The notes beneath the pieces were generated by a model. The model did no database searches. It saw only the letters and a program-made list of their open reading frames with translations, and had not been told where the DNA came from. Shown here piece after piece: positions 44,978-53,746 of a stretch of DNA of 64,000 bases (position 1 is its first letter; each line of letters begins with the position of its first letter). Made by a program: the position numbers and the translations under genes. This DNA comes from CBETVX01 sp965539935 (GTDB lineage Bacteria > Bacillota > Clostridia > Peptostreptococcales > Caminicellaceae): the NCBI GenBank assembly GCA_965539935.1, contig CBETVX010000004.1, positions 1-64,000 of the forward strand, read 5' to 3'.

Positions 44978-45243
44978 TAATACCCTCTCCTATTTTCTAT
45001 ATATTTGGATATGACAATAGATGCAGTAAAACTTATAAGGGCATATACTAAAATAACATCTAAAAAGTAGGTTTCTTTTAGAATAAATGAAACAATAGAT
45101 ATTAAAACAACAGTTTTAGTACCTATTACATTTATGGCTATAAGTCTATCGGCAGCACTGGGTCCCTTTATTGCCCTAATAGTACAAAGTACTATTGTTA
45201 AGGATAAAAATATAGTTGAAAATACTAATAATTTTTCTACCAT
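44977..45243 (-). CDS. mrpF: Mrp antiporter subunit F
   Basis: 88 aa, three membrane helices, with the MnhF motif GPSAADRLIAINVIGTKTV. It follows mrpE by five bases and overlaps mrpG. Confidence 0.93.
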   Translation of the reverse strand: MVEKLLVFSTIFLSLTIVLCTIRAIKGPSAADRLIAINVIGTKTVVLISIVSFILKETYFLDVILVYALISFTASIVISKYIENRRGY

Positions 45244-45248
45244 TCTTA

Positions 45249-45734
45249 TTACTCCTCTATCTTCAATAATATCTGTTCAAACTTAGAATTATTTATATAT
45301 TCTCCATGCTCCCTTAATAGACAATGAACAATAAATGTATTATCAATAACTTTAATAGTTAATGTTCCTGGTGTAAGGGTTATGGAATTTGCTAATATTG
45401 CCTTTAAAAAATCATCTTTAAGCTTGGTGTTGAACCTTACTACAGTAGGGGATATATCTAGATTTTTTCCAAGTACTATTTTTGCTACTTGGAAATTTGC
45501 AATAGTTATTTCTTTTAACAATAAGATTATATAAGCAAAGATATACTTGATTTTTTTAAAATTCAATAAACGTTTTCCCTTGATGTAACTAATGTTTTCT
45601 CTATTTATATAGAAAATCAATCCACTTATTAATATTCCTACACTTATATTTTGCATATTAACTTTTTCAGTTAAAATAATCCAAAATATAAATATAATCA
45701 TGAAACTTATAATATATCTTAATTTTTCCTTCAT
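45249..45734 (-). CDS. mrpE: Mrp antiporter subunit E
   Basis: 161 aa with two N-terminal membrane helices and a cytoplasmic domain (NSITLTPGTLTIKVIDNTFIVH is the MnhE signature). ATG at 45734 is chosen, behind GGAGGT; a longer frame lacks a site. First gene of the ten-gene operon, with a sigma-54-type promoter about 60 bases before the start. Confidence 0.92.
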   Translation of the reverse strand: MKEKLRYIISFMIIFIFWIILTEKVNMQNISVGILISGLIFYINRENISYIKGKRLLNFKKIKYIFAYIILLLKEITIANFQVAKIVLGKNLDISPTVVRFNTKLKDDFLKAILANSITLTPGTLTIKVIDNTFIVHCLLREHGEYINNSKFEQILLKIEE

Positions 45735-45803
45735 GTTTACCTCCAAAAACAAAATTCCTGTTTGTATAGTGTTTTTTATAAAATAGCCCTACATTATAGA
45801 TAT

Positions 45804-45820
45804 CGCAAATTTCATGCCAA
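45804..45820 (-). promoter_or_regulatory. Sigma-54 (-24/-12) promoter of the Mrp-type operon
   Basis: The minus strand reads TTGGCATGAAATTTGCG: GG at 45818-45817 and GC at 45806-45805, exactly 12 bases apart, with TGGCA and TTGC matching the sigma-54 consensus TGGCACG-N4-TTGCW (one mismatch in the -24 block). Transcription should begin near 45793. The gene for a sigma-54 activator lies directly upstream. Confidence 0.72.
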
Positions 45821-45904
45821 TTTTTTGTGATTCCTTTTGTTTTTTATTTGGAATAGATTAAACCCTTAAAATATCAACTATATAGGTATTTTATCTTTTA
45901 TATA

Positions 45905-45935
45905 AAAAAGGGACTGATGCATATGCAACAATCCC
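45905..45935 (-). terminator. Terminator of the sigma-54 activator gene
   Basis: A 13-bp imperfect stem (GGGATTGTTGCAT against ATGCATCAGTCCC, one mismatch and one G-U) ends in a TTTTTT run on the minus strand. It sits between the activator gene and the sigma-54 promoter, so the operon is not simply read through. Confidence 0.85.
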
Positions 45936-45983
45936 CTTTGATGTAATATGTCCTATTATGAAACGCTTTACATTGTCCAATGC

Positions 45984-46019
45984 TGTTCTAAAATGGAACA
46001 GGTGTTTTATTTTAGAACA
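45984..46019. promoter_or_regulatory. Inverted repeat, candidate activator-binding site
   Basis: TGTTCTAAAAT (45984-45994) and ATTTTAGAACA (46009-46019) form a perfect 11-bp inverted repeat with 14 bases between. A shorter dyad CTGTTC-N7-GAACAG (45983-46001) lies inside. It overlaps the activator gene's stop, about 190-210 bases upstream of the expected start of the Mrp operon, a usual distance for a sigma-54 enhancer. Confidence 0.5.
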
Positions 46020-48001
46020 TATTCGATTTTATATTTGTATATTTTCCTATATAATGAACTTCTACTTATACCAAGGATTCTAGAAGCCAGGGCTATATTT
46101 CCATTAACTTCATTAATTGTTTTTTCTATTGCTATTTTTTCTATGTCTTCCAGTGAAAGTAACATATCACTAATCCCTAAACTCTTAGATAAATTACTAG
46201 GCTTAACATAAGAAGGTAAGTGTTTATAGGATAATACTTCATCATTTTCTACAATATTCATTATTTGTTGCATGACATTTTGAAGTTCCCTAACATTGCC
46301 AGGCCAATTATAGTTCATCATGCCCTTATAAAAGCTATTGCTAACTCCTTTTATATTTTTGCCCATTCTAACACAAAATTTATTTAGAAAATAGTCTACT
46401 AAGGGTTTTATATCTTCCTTTCTATCACGTAATGAAGGAATTTTAATTGGCATAACATTTAGTCTATAATATAAGTCCTGTCTGAAATTTCCCAGCTCAA
46501 CTTCCCTTTTTAAATCCTTATGGGTTGCTGCTATAACTCTTACATCTACAGGTATTACATCATGGCCACCTATTCTTACAACTTCTCTAGTTTCTAAAAC
46601 CCTAAGTAAATTGGCTTGGGTATCAAGGGGCATATCACCTATTTCATCAAGGAATATAGTTCCTCCATCGGCTAATTCAAACTTTCCTGGATGTCCACCC
46701 CTTTTTGCTCCTGTAAAAGCACCTTCTACATAACCAAACAATTCACTGGCTACTAATTCCCTAGGTATAGCACCACAGTTTAGAAAAATAAAGGGTTTAT
46801 TTCTTCTTGAACTGGCATTATGGATTGATTGGGCAAATAATTCTTTTCCCGTGCCACTTTCACCACTTAACAAAATAGTAGTATCATGTTTTGATGATTT
46901 TTTTGCCATTTGTTTTGCCTTTTTTATTTGTTCACTATTTCCCAATATATCATCAAAGGTAAATCTAGCTTCTGCCCCTACTATTTTATTTATAAGGTTG
47001 TGAATAACCTTTGCTTCCTTAAATGTTATTACTATTCCTTCAAGTTTATTTATACTAGTATCCCTTATGGGTGTAAAAGTAGCTATGCAAAGAAGCTTTC
47101 TTCCCTTATTTAACTTAAAATATACTTCTTCTTCTTCATATCTCTTACCTTTTTTTATGGTTCTGAGTATTCTATCTTTGTTGTGATTATATAATATTGT
47201 ATTTATATTTTTACCTAATATATCTTCTTCCTTTAAATATAATATTTTTCTAGCAAAAAGATTTATATCTGTAACTATTCCCTCTTTATTTATACATATA
47301 AGACCTTCAGATATAGATTCCATAATGGCATAAAAATGTTTATTTGCAAGTTTAAGTTGTCTATTTATCTCTTCTAATTTTAATTCATTTTCTATGGCCT
47401 CTGCAGCTGCAACAACCATCCCTAAGGTATGACTATGGACTTTTTCATTTGACCCTGTGACACTGAGTATTCCAATTATTTGTCCTTTTTCATTTCTTAT
47501 GGGACAAGCCGATGAACCCCATCCATGATATTGTTTACAGTAATGCTCTCCTCCTATTACCTGTATTGGTTTTCCAGTATATAAAGCCGTTCCTATTGCA
47601 TTTGTACCAATGCTTTCTTCCTTTACATTACATCCTTTATACATATTTAAATTTCCATGTTCTTTGACTAAATTCTTATCTCCCATACATTCTAGGACAT
47701 ATCCATCCCTATCTGTCAGTCTCACTAAAACTTCTGTACTGCCCACTACCTTATACAAACTATCCATAAAAGGTTTTGCTTTTTTTAGTAGTGGCTGAAA
47801 CTCTTTATATTTTTTATTTAAATTTTCTTCATTAAGTTTTCTTTTTATATTATTTGAATAAGGGTCTATACCATAACTCCTACTACGTTCCCAAGATTTA
47901 GCAATATCATCCTTTATATATTCCCTTTTTATTATTCCATTTTCTATAAATTGTTTCCATGCTTTATATACTTTATCTTTTTTCTCAAGAACTTTATCCA
48001 A
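46007..48001 (-). CDS. Sigma-54-dependent activator (AcoR-like: GAF-PAS-AAA+-Fis)
   Basis: 664 aa. An N-terminal GAF-type sensor (about 60-190), a PAS domain (about 215-320), a sigma-54 AAA+ domain (about 350-585) with Walker A GESGTGKE, the sigma-54-contact loop GAFTGA, and LFLDEIGD, then a Fis-type HTH (NGNIALASRILGISRSSLYRK). It drives open-complex formation by RNA polymerase with sigma-54. AcoR responds to acetoin in some bacteria, but the sensor ligand here is unknown. The start is TTG at 48001 behind GGGGTG. The nearest target is the Mrp-type operon. Confidence 0.93.
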   Translation of the reverse strand: MDKVLEKKDKVYKAWKQFIENGIIKREYIKDDIAKSWERSRSYGIDPYSNNIKRKLNEENLNKKYKEFQPLLKKAKPFMDSLYKVVGSTEVLVRLTDRDGYVLECMGDKNLVKEHGNLNMYKGCNVKEESIGTNAIGTALYTGKPIQVIGGEHYCKQYHGWGSSACPIRNEKGQIIGILSVTGSNEKVHSHTLGMVVAAAEAIENELKLEEINRQLKLANKHFYAIMESISEGLICINKEGIVTDINLFARKILYLKEEDILGKNINTILYNHNKDRILRTIKKGKRYEEEEVYFKLNKGRKLLCIATFTPIRDTSINKLEGIVITFKEAKVIHNLINKIVGAEARFTFDDILGNSEQIKKAKQMAKKSSKHDTTILLSGESGTGKELFAQSIHNASSRRNKPFIFLNCGAIPRELVASELFGYVEGAFTGAKRGGHPGKFELADGGTIFLDEIGDMPLDTQANLLRVLETREVVRIGGHDVIPVDVRVIAATHKDLKREVELGNFRQDLYYRLNVMPIKIPSLRDRKEDIKPLVDYFLNKFCVRMGKNIKGVSNSFYKGMMNYNWPGNVRELQNVMQQIMNIVENDEVLSYKHLPSYVKPSNLSKSLGISDMLLSLEDIEKIAIEKTINEVNGNIALASRILGISRSSLYRKIYKYKIEYVLK

Positions 48002-48278
48002 TGGTATTTCACCCCTTTATCTTCTTAAATCTTTATTTGTTTTATATTACTACATAGAGCTATTTTCTTCAATTACTTTTCATGTTTTATTATCATGTAT
48101 GGAAATTATTAAGTAATGATTTTTTATACTTTAATAATTTTTTCAACATCTAACTAATATATCCTTTATTGTTTTTCATTAGAAACTTATTTTTTTATGT
48201 ATTTATTTTTGGGGTTGGGGAAAACTTTTTATAAGGTAAATCTTTGCTTTATATAACATTTTAGGCAGGTGATTATAT

Positions 48279-48881
48279 TTGAATTTAAGTAATAATCTTT
48301 CTAACAATACAGTAAGTATCAATGATCCTACTGCAATAAATTATTTTGCTAATTCTTTTTTTAATTATTTAAAAAATTATTATACCGATGATTATAATGA
48401 TATAATTATTTTATGTATTGGTACCGATAGATCAACTGGTGATTCCTTAGGACCTCTGACGGGCTATAAAATGCAAAAAACCTTTAAAAGGTTTAAAAAT
48501 GTTCATATATATGGTACCCTTGATAATCCTGTACATGCAAAAAATTTAAAGGAAACCATTGATAAAATAAATACCATCCATGTAGATCCCTTTATTATTG
48601 CTATAGACGCTTGTCTTGGCAAGGTAGACAGAGTAGGATATATTACAGTTTCTCCAGGACCTTTAAGACCTGGAGCAGGAGTTAAAAAGAATTTGCCGGA
48701 GGTTGGTAATATTCATATAACTGGCATAGTAAATCTCAGTGGATTTATGGAATATATTGTTTTACAAAACACCAGACTTAATCTAGTTATGAATATGGCT
48801 GAAACCATCTCAGATGCTATTTATTTTGGATTATGGAAATTCCAGAAGGAAATGAGCAAAGAGCAGCTTACCATAAATTAG
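48279..48881 (+). CDS. yyaC: Spore protease YyaC
   Basis: 200 aa, YyaC/GPR-like family (LCIGTDRSTGDSLGPLTG and FIIAIDACLGKVDRVGYITVSPGPLRPGAGVKK). YyaC is a sporulation-linked protein related to the germination protease. It implies an endospore former. TTG at 48279 follows AGGTG. It is a plus-strand gene between divergent or convergent neighbours. Confidence 0.93.
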   Translation: MNLSNNLSNNTVSINDPTAINYFANSFFNYLKNYYTDDYNDIIILCIGTDRSTGDSLGPLTGYKMQKTFKRFKNVHIYGTLDNPVHAKNLKETIDKINTIHVDPFIIAIDACLGKVDRVGYITVSPGPLRPGAGVKKNLPEVGNIHITGIVNLSGFMEYIVLQNTRLNLVMNMAETISDAIYFGLWKFQKEMSKEQLTIN

Positions 48882-48888
48882 CTGCTCT
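48860..48888. terminator. Hairpin between yyaC and the UPF0180 gene
   Basis: AGAGCAGCT/AGCTGCTCT stem with an 11-base loop, placed across the yyaC stop between two convergent genes. T-runs are weak on both strands. Confidence 0.6.
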
Positions 48889-48892
48889 CATA

Positions 48893-49159
48893 CTAAAAAA
48901 ATGAAGTATACCTTCTTTTTTCCAATATATCTAAAATCTCATCTAAGGTTTTATTTCTCACATCTACTAAAAGTGCTCCTTTATCCATATCTATAACATT
49001 ATCAAATACATTTAAATAACTTAAGGAACTATCCTTACTATCATATAATATGGCATCTACATCACCATCATAGGAACTATTTACTAAATTATACCCCATC
49101 ATCTCTAATTGATTTCTCATATTTTTTGATATATTATCAACAGCTATAGTTTTTCCCAT
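48893..49159 (-). CDS. UPF0180 (YkuS-like) protein
   Basis: 88 aa with KTIAVDNISKNMRNQLEMMGYNLVN at the N-terminus and a middle VDAILYDSKDSSLSYL, as in the UPF0180/YkuS family. Function not known. ATG behind AGGAGGTG. Confidence 0.85.
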   Translation of the reverse strand: MGKTIAVDNISKNMRNQLEMMGYNLVNSSYDGDVDAILYDSKDSSLSYLNVFDNVIDMDKGALLVDVRNKTLDEILDILEKRRYTSFF

Positions 49160-49313
49160 AAAATTAGCACCTCCTAGAGTTATTTTCTCTAAGAAATGCC
49201 ATAAATATTCTTAGTATTTTATTTCATGCTAATTATTTTACTTGTATATTTAATCCTAAATACAGCCTGTATATTTCTACCCTCTACTTACCCCTATAAC
49301 CTTTCACATGAAA

Positions 49314-50456
49314 CTATATTTCCTTACATATTTTTTCTAAAGCCGCAACAGCAATATCAATATCTTCTTTAGTATTAAAATACCCAATACTAAACCTTAC
49401 AGTTCCTTGTTCAAAGGTTCCAATTGTCTTATGGGCTAGGGGAGCGCAGTGTAAACCTGATCTTACGGCAATATCAAAGGCCTTATCCAAAACATAGCTA
49501 ACTTCTGAAGAATCCACATCTCCCACATTTAATGATATAACGGCAGCTTGTTTTTTTGCATCATTAGGACCATAAACCCTTATCTTATCTAAATAAGATA
49601 ATTTATTTAACATATAATCCGTAAGCATTTCTTCATGCTCTCTTATTCTATCTATTCCAGTATCTAAAATAAATCTAATTCCTTCTCCTAATCCTGCAAT
49701 ACCTGGAGTATTAGGAGTTCCGCTTTCATATCTATCTGGAATAATTTCCGGTTGATATAGGGATTCAGATTTACTACCAGTCCCACCTTCCTTCATTTGT
49801 CTAAGAACTAACCCTTCTCTTATATATAATCCACCTGTCCCTTGGGGGCCTAAAAGTCCCTTATGGCCAGGAAAAGCCAATAAATCTATATTCATATTTT
49901 TTACATCTATATCATAAACCCCTGCTGTTTGAGCAGCATCCACTAAAAAAATCAAACCACATTTCTTAGCTATTTTCCCTATTTCTTCTATTGGCATAAT
50001 TGTTCCAGTTACATTAGAAGCATGGGTCATTACAATCATTTTAGTATTTTCTTTAATTTCCTTTTCAATCAAATCAACATCTAAAATGCCCTCTTCATTA
50101 CATTGTACTATAGTATGTTCTACTCCTATTTTTTCTAAAGTAACTATAGGTCTAATTACAGAGTTATGCTCCATACTGGTGGTTATAACATGATCTCCCT
50201 TTTCTAAGATTCCCTTTATGGCAAGATTTAGGGAATCTGTTGCATTACTAGTGAAAATTACATTCATAGGATTATCTATATTGAATAATCTACAAATTAA
50301 TTCCCTAGTTTCATAAATTAATCTTCCTGCTTTTAAAGCTAATTTATGCCCTGCTCTACCGGGATTAGCTCCATACTCTCTAAAACATTTATCCACTGAT
50401 CTATATACTGATTCAGGTTTTGGAAAAGTGGTTGCTGCATTATCTAAATATAGCAC
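49314..50456 (-). CDS. Cysteine desulfurase-like aminotransferase class V (TIGR01977 type)
   Basis: 380 aa. It opens LYLDNAATTFPKPESVYRSV, has the PLP lysine in LAFPGHKGLLGPQGTGG and the active-site cysteine in VRSGLHCAPLAHKTIG. The shortened N-terminus matches the TIGR01977 clade, found with yedF and DUF3343 in selenium-using bacteria. It may release sulfur or selenium from (seleno)cysteine; the exact reaction is unproved. The start is GTG at 50456 behind AAGGATG. Confidence 0.9.
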   Translation of the reverse strand: MLYLDNAATTFPKPESVYRSVDKCFREYGANPGRAGHKLALKAGRLIYETRELICRLFNIDNPMNVIFTSNATDSLNLAIKGILEKGDHVITTSMEHNSVIRPIVTLEKIGVEHTIVQCNEEGILDVDLIEKEIKENTKMIVMTHASNVTGTIMPIEEIGKIAKKCGLIFLVDAAQTAGVYDIDVKNMNIDLLAFPGHKGLLGPQGTGGLYIREGLVLRQMKEGGTGSKSESLYQPEIIPDRYESGTPNTPGIAGLGEGIRFILDTGIDRIREHEEMLTDYMLNKLSYLDKIRVYGPNDAKKQAAVISLNVGDVDSSEVSYVLDKAFDIAVRSGLHCAPLAHKTIGTFEQGTVRFSIGYFNTKEDIDIAVAALEKICKEI

Positions 50457-50504
50457 GCTATCACATCCTTACTATTGGTTAATATATTATATGCTCCTTA
50501 TTTA

Positions 50505-51413
50505 CTAAAGGTTTATAATGCCTTCAAACACTATTACGGCTTCCCCTCCAACTTTAATTTTTATTTTTTCTTCCCTTTCAACTAATATATTAATATAGCT
50601 TGGTCTTTCCATATATTGTCCTTGTTTGATAGTTATTTCTAATCTATTGTCAGTAAAATCTAATAAATTATTATCAATAATATAAGCCGAAAGGGCTCCA
50701 TTAGCTGTTCCAGTGGCAGATTCTTCATCTATTCCATAGGCAGGAGCAAAATTTCTACAATAAATACTGTCTTTATCACCAGGTTTCATAGTAAATGCAT
50801 GAATACCAACAACAGCCTTGTCACTACTATATTGACTAATTCTTTTAAAATCCGGTTTCATCTTACTTAAAATATCTTCACTTTTAATTGGTACAATAAT
50901 ATCAGATAGACCTGTACTATATGTCATAGGCAAAACTTCCTTAGTATTTATACCAATATTTTCAGCCTCTATCCCTAATATGCTGGCAATTTCCCGTACA
51001 TTATAAAAAGTATCTAATTTTTGAGGAGAACTTTGAGTCATCATTATTTTATATACTTTTTTATTTTTAAAAAATATATCTACAGGCAGAATTCCTGCTA
51101 AAGTCTTCTGTTCTACTCTAACAATATCATCCAAGGGTTTTATTATACCTTTAGATGCCATTAGGTAAAATGTGGCTATAGTAGCATGTCCACATAGTTC
51201 TACTTCTTCTAAGGGAGTAAAAAACTTTACTTCATAATCATATTCATCACTTGATGATTTAAAAACAAAGGCAGTTTCCGAAAGGTTCATTTCTCTAGCT
51301 ATTTTTTGCATTTGATTTTTTGTAAGCCCATCAGCATCTAAAACTACTGCGGCGGGATTACCTCCAAAGATTTCATTAGTAAATGCATCCACTTGAAAAA
51401 TCCTTCTTCCCAT
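50505..51413 (-). CDS. PhzF family isomerase/epimerase
   Basis: 302 aa, with the PhzF pattern RIFQVDAFTNEIFGGNPAAVV and the catalytic glutamate in MNLSETAFV, and GHATIATFYLM. PhzF-fold enzymes catalyse isomerisations like those of diaminopimelate epimerase. The substrate here is not clear. Start ATG at 51413 behind GGGGG. Confidence 0.93.
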   Translation of the reverse strand: MGRRIFQVDAFTNEIFGGNPAAVVLDADGLTKNQMQKIAREMNLSETAFVFKSSSDEYDYEVKFFTPLEEVELCGHATIATFYLMASKGIIKPLDDIVRVEQKTLAGILPVDIFFKNKKVYKIMMTQSSPQKLDTFYNVREIASILGIEAENIGINTKEVLPMTYSTGLSDIIVPIKSEDILSKMKPDFKRISQYSSDKAVVGIHAFTMKPGDKDSIYCRNFAPAYGIDEESATGTANGALSAYIIDNNLLDFTDNRLEITIKQGQYMERPSYINILVEREEKIKIKVGGEAVIVFEGIINL

Positions 51414-51523
51414 ATAATACCCCCATGTTTTTTCATTTATTATCTAAATACTATATGCCTTTCAATTTTTAATATAACAATCTATTCTATGATACTATCT
51501 TCCCATTATACAGACATGATTTT

Positions 51524-51539
51524 CGTTTCACGTGAAACA
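51524..51539. promoter_or_regulatory. parS centromere-like site
   Basis: CGTTTCACGTGAAACA matches the Firmicute parS consensus TGTTTCACGTGAAACA at 15 of 16 positions, with the core GTTTCACGTGAAAC intact and palindromic. It abuts the parB stop codon. Confidence 0.93.
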
Positions 51540-52409
51540 CTAGTTGCTTTTTAATAGTTCAATAATTCTATCTAAATCTTCATCACTATAATACTCTATT
51601 TCAATTCTGCCTTTCTTCTTTCCCTTTACAATATTAACCTTAGTTCCTAATATTTCTTTTAAGGACTCTTCTAAATATATTAAATTGCTATCTTTATAAT
51701 CTTTCTTTCTTTTTTCTATGGTCTTTTTAATAAGTCTAGCAACAAGTTTTTCTGTTTCACGAACACTTAGGTTCTCGTCAATTATTTTTAAAGCAATTTC
51801 TTTTTGAAGTTTTAAGTCTTCGATTCTAAGTAAGGCTCTACCATGGCCCCCAGAAATAGTTCCATCAATAATAAGTTCCTTTACCTGTTCACCTAAATTT
51901 AGTAATCTAAGGGTATTGGCAATATAGGATCTACTTTTTCCTACTATTTTTCCAATTCTATCTTGAGTTAAATTAAAATCTTCTATCAATCTTTTATAAG
52001 CCAAAGCTTCTTCTATATCGTTTAAATCTTCTCTTTGTAAATTTTCAATTAAGGAAATTTCAAGCAACTTCTCATCATTTAGGTCTTTAATAACACAGGG
52101 TATTTCCTTTAAATCTAAATTTTTAGCTGCTCTCCATCTTCTCTCTCCAGCAACTATTTCATAACCATTTTTTGTATTTCTAATAACTATTGGTTGAACA
52201 ACTCCATGTTCTTTTATGGATTGTTCCAAGGTTTTAATTTTATCTTTGTCAAAATATTTTCTTGGTTGATTTTTATTTGGTTTGATTTTATTAATATCTA
52301 TTAGGTTTATCTTTTTATCATTAATATTCTTATTTGTTTTATTTTCTTCAGTAGCTTGGGGTATTAGTGCATTTAAACCCTTTCCAAGACCTCTTTTTGC
52401 CTTAGCCAA
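51540..52409 (-). CDS. parB: Chromosome partitioning protein ParB (Spo0J)
   Basis: 289 aa. It begins AKAKRGLGKGLNALIP (ParA-stimulating N-terminus), then IDINKIKPNKNQPRKYF and the CTP-binding ParB domain with AGERRWRAA and IENLQREDLN, then HTH (LTQDRIGKIVGKSRSYIAN) and a C-terminal dimer domain. The start is TTG at 52409, directly after the parA stop. It loads onto parS at 51524 and onto other sites around the origin. Confidence 0.97.
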   Translation of the reverse strand: MAKAKRGLGKGLNALIPQATEENKTNKNINDKKINLIDINKIKPNKNQPRKYFDKDKIKTLEQSIKEHGVVQPIVIRNTKNGYEIVAGERRWRAAKNLDLKEIPCVIKDLNDEKLLEISLIENLQREDLNDIEEALAYKRLIEDFNLTQDRIGKIVGKSRSYIANTLRLLNLGEQVKELIIDGTISGGHGRALLRIEDLKLQKEIALKIIDENLSVRETEKLVARLIKKTIEKRKKDYKDSNLIYLEESLKEILGTKVNIVKGKKKGRIEIEYYSDEDLDRIIELLKSN

Positions 52410-53183
52410 TTATATCACTTCCTCTTCTAACTCTAAAAATTCTTCTGCAAGTTCACTATATGCCTCAGCTCCCTTTGATTTTGGATCATATTCTATAATG
52501 GGTAATCCATGACTTGGAGCTTCAGCAAGTCTAACGTTTCTAGGAATTATTGTAGTATATACCTTTCCCCTAAAAAACTTTTTAACTTCATCAACTACTT
52601 GTATGGAAAGATTAGTTCTGCCATCAAACATACTTAATACTACACCTTGTATTTCAAGATTAGGATTTAGATTTTGTTGAACTAATCCTATTGTATTCAT
52701 AAGTTGGCTTACCCCCTCTAAAGCATAATACTCGCATTGAATAGGAATAAGCACACTATCAACTGCAGTCAAAGAATTAATAGTTAGTAATCCAAGGGAA
52801 GGTGGACAATCTACAAAAATATAGTCATACTCATCTTTAATAAGTTCAATTGATTCCTTTAATCTTTGTTCTCTATTTGTAAGATTAGTTAATTCTATTT
52901 CTGCACCTGCTAACTGTACATTAGATGATATTATATCTATATTTTTAAAATCTGTTTTAATTATACATTTCTTTATGTCCTCATTATTAATCAAAATATC
53001 ATAAATATTGTACTCTACACTATTTTTATCTACTCCAAATCCGCTTGTTGTATTTCCTTGTGGGTCTATATCAATAATTAGTACCTTTCTTCCCTTTGCA
53101 GCAATACATGAACTTAGATTTACATTGGTAGTTGTCTTTCCAACTCCGCCTTTTTGATTAAATAATGCAATGGCTTTTCCCAC
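52410..53183 (-). CDS. parA: Chromosome partitioning ATPase ParA (Soj)
   Basis: 257 aa, deviant Walker A FNQKGGVGKTTT, Walker A' DIDPQGN and Walker B FVDCPPSLG. GTG at 53183 is preferred, eight bases after AAGGGAG; an ATG at 53204 has no site. It moves along DNA and controls DnaA and chromosome segregation with ParB. Confidence 0.97.
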   Translation of the reverse strand: MGKAIALFNQKGGVGKTTTNVNLSSCIAAKGRKVLIIDIDPQGNTTSGFGVDKNSVEYNIYDILINNEDIKKCIIKTDFKNIDIISSNVQLAGAEIELTNLTNREQRLKESIELIKDEYDYIFVDCPPSLGLLTINSLTAVDSVLIPIQCEYYALEGVSQLMNTIGLVQQNLNPNLEIQGVVLSMFDGRTNLSIQVVDEVKKFFRGKVYTTIIPRNVRLAEAPSHGLPIIEYDPKSKGAEAYSELAEEFLELEEEVI

Positions 53184-53414
53184 TTTGATCACTCCCTTAA
53201 GCATATAATTATATACTTTCTTCTCTTCACTAATTATTCCTTCAAGAACTAATTATTTTTTTGTTAAAATCTAATTTTTTGAATACCTTTACTACATATT
53301 TTCAATATTCAATAATAAAAATAATATAGTAGCTTTTTCTTGTCTATCTATGATAAAATCAAAATCAGACAGGTAGTTCTTAAATATATATAGTTAAATC
53401 TCAGGAGGATTTTT

Positions 53415-53684
53415 ATGTGGAAAATAATTCTAACTTCTTTTTGGATGGTTTTTTTAGCTGAATTAGGGGATAAAACACAGCTTCAAACTATGCTTTTAGC
53501 TACACAGACTGATTCTATATGGGGTGTTTTTATTGGTGCCTCCTTAGCCCTTATACTAAGTGCCCTTTTAGGAGTATTAGCTGGAACTTTTTTAACAAAA
53601 TATATCCCTCCAAGCTATTTAAAGCTTGCTGCTGGAAGTGCTTTTATTATCATTGGAGTACTTACTCTTATAGGAAAGGTATAA
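53415..53684 (+). CDS. Half-size GDT1/UPF0016 (TMEM165-like) cation transporter
   Basis: 89 aa with three membrane helices and one copy of the signature ELGDKTQLQTM. Full-size family members have two such halves; bacterial half-size proteins usually act as homo- or heterodimers moving Mn2+ or Ca2+. No second half is beside it. ATG behind AGGAGG. Confidence 0.88.
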   Translation: MWKIILTSFWMVFLAELGDKTQLQTMLLATQTDSIWGVFIGASLALILSALLGVLAGTFLTKYIPPSYLKLAAGSAFIIIGVLTLIGKV

Positions 53685-53720
53685 AAGTTCATCATAACGA
53701 TAGCTTTAATTACATAAATA

Positions 53721-53746
53721 AAAGTCGTAGCTTAAACTACGACTTT
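53721..53746. terminator. Bidirectional terminator between GDT1-like gene and noc
   Basis: A perfect 10-bp stem (AAAGTCGTAG and its complement) with a 6-base loop sits between convergent genes and overlaps the noc stop. Confidence 0.82.

Noticed and set aside
51751..51768. TGTTTCACG inside parB, reminiscent of half a parS site
   Set aside because: Only the left half matches; the palindrome is missing.
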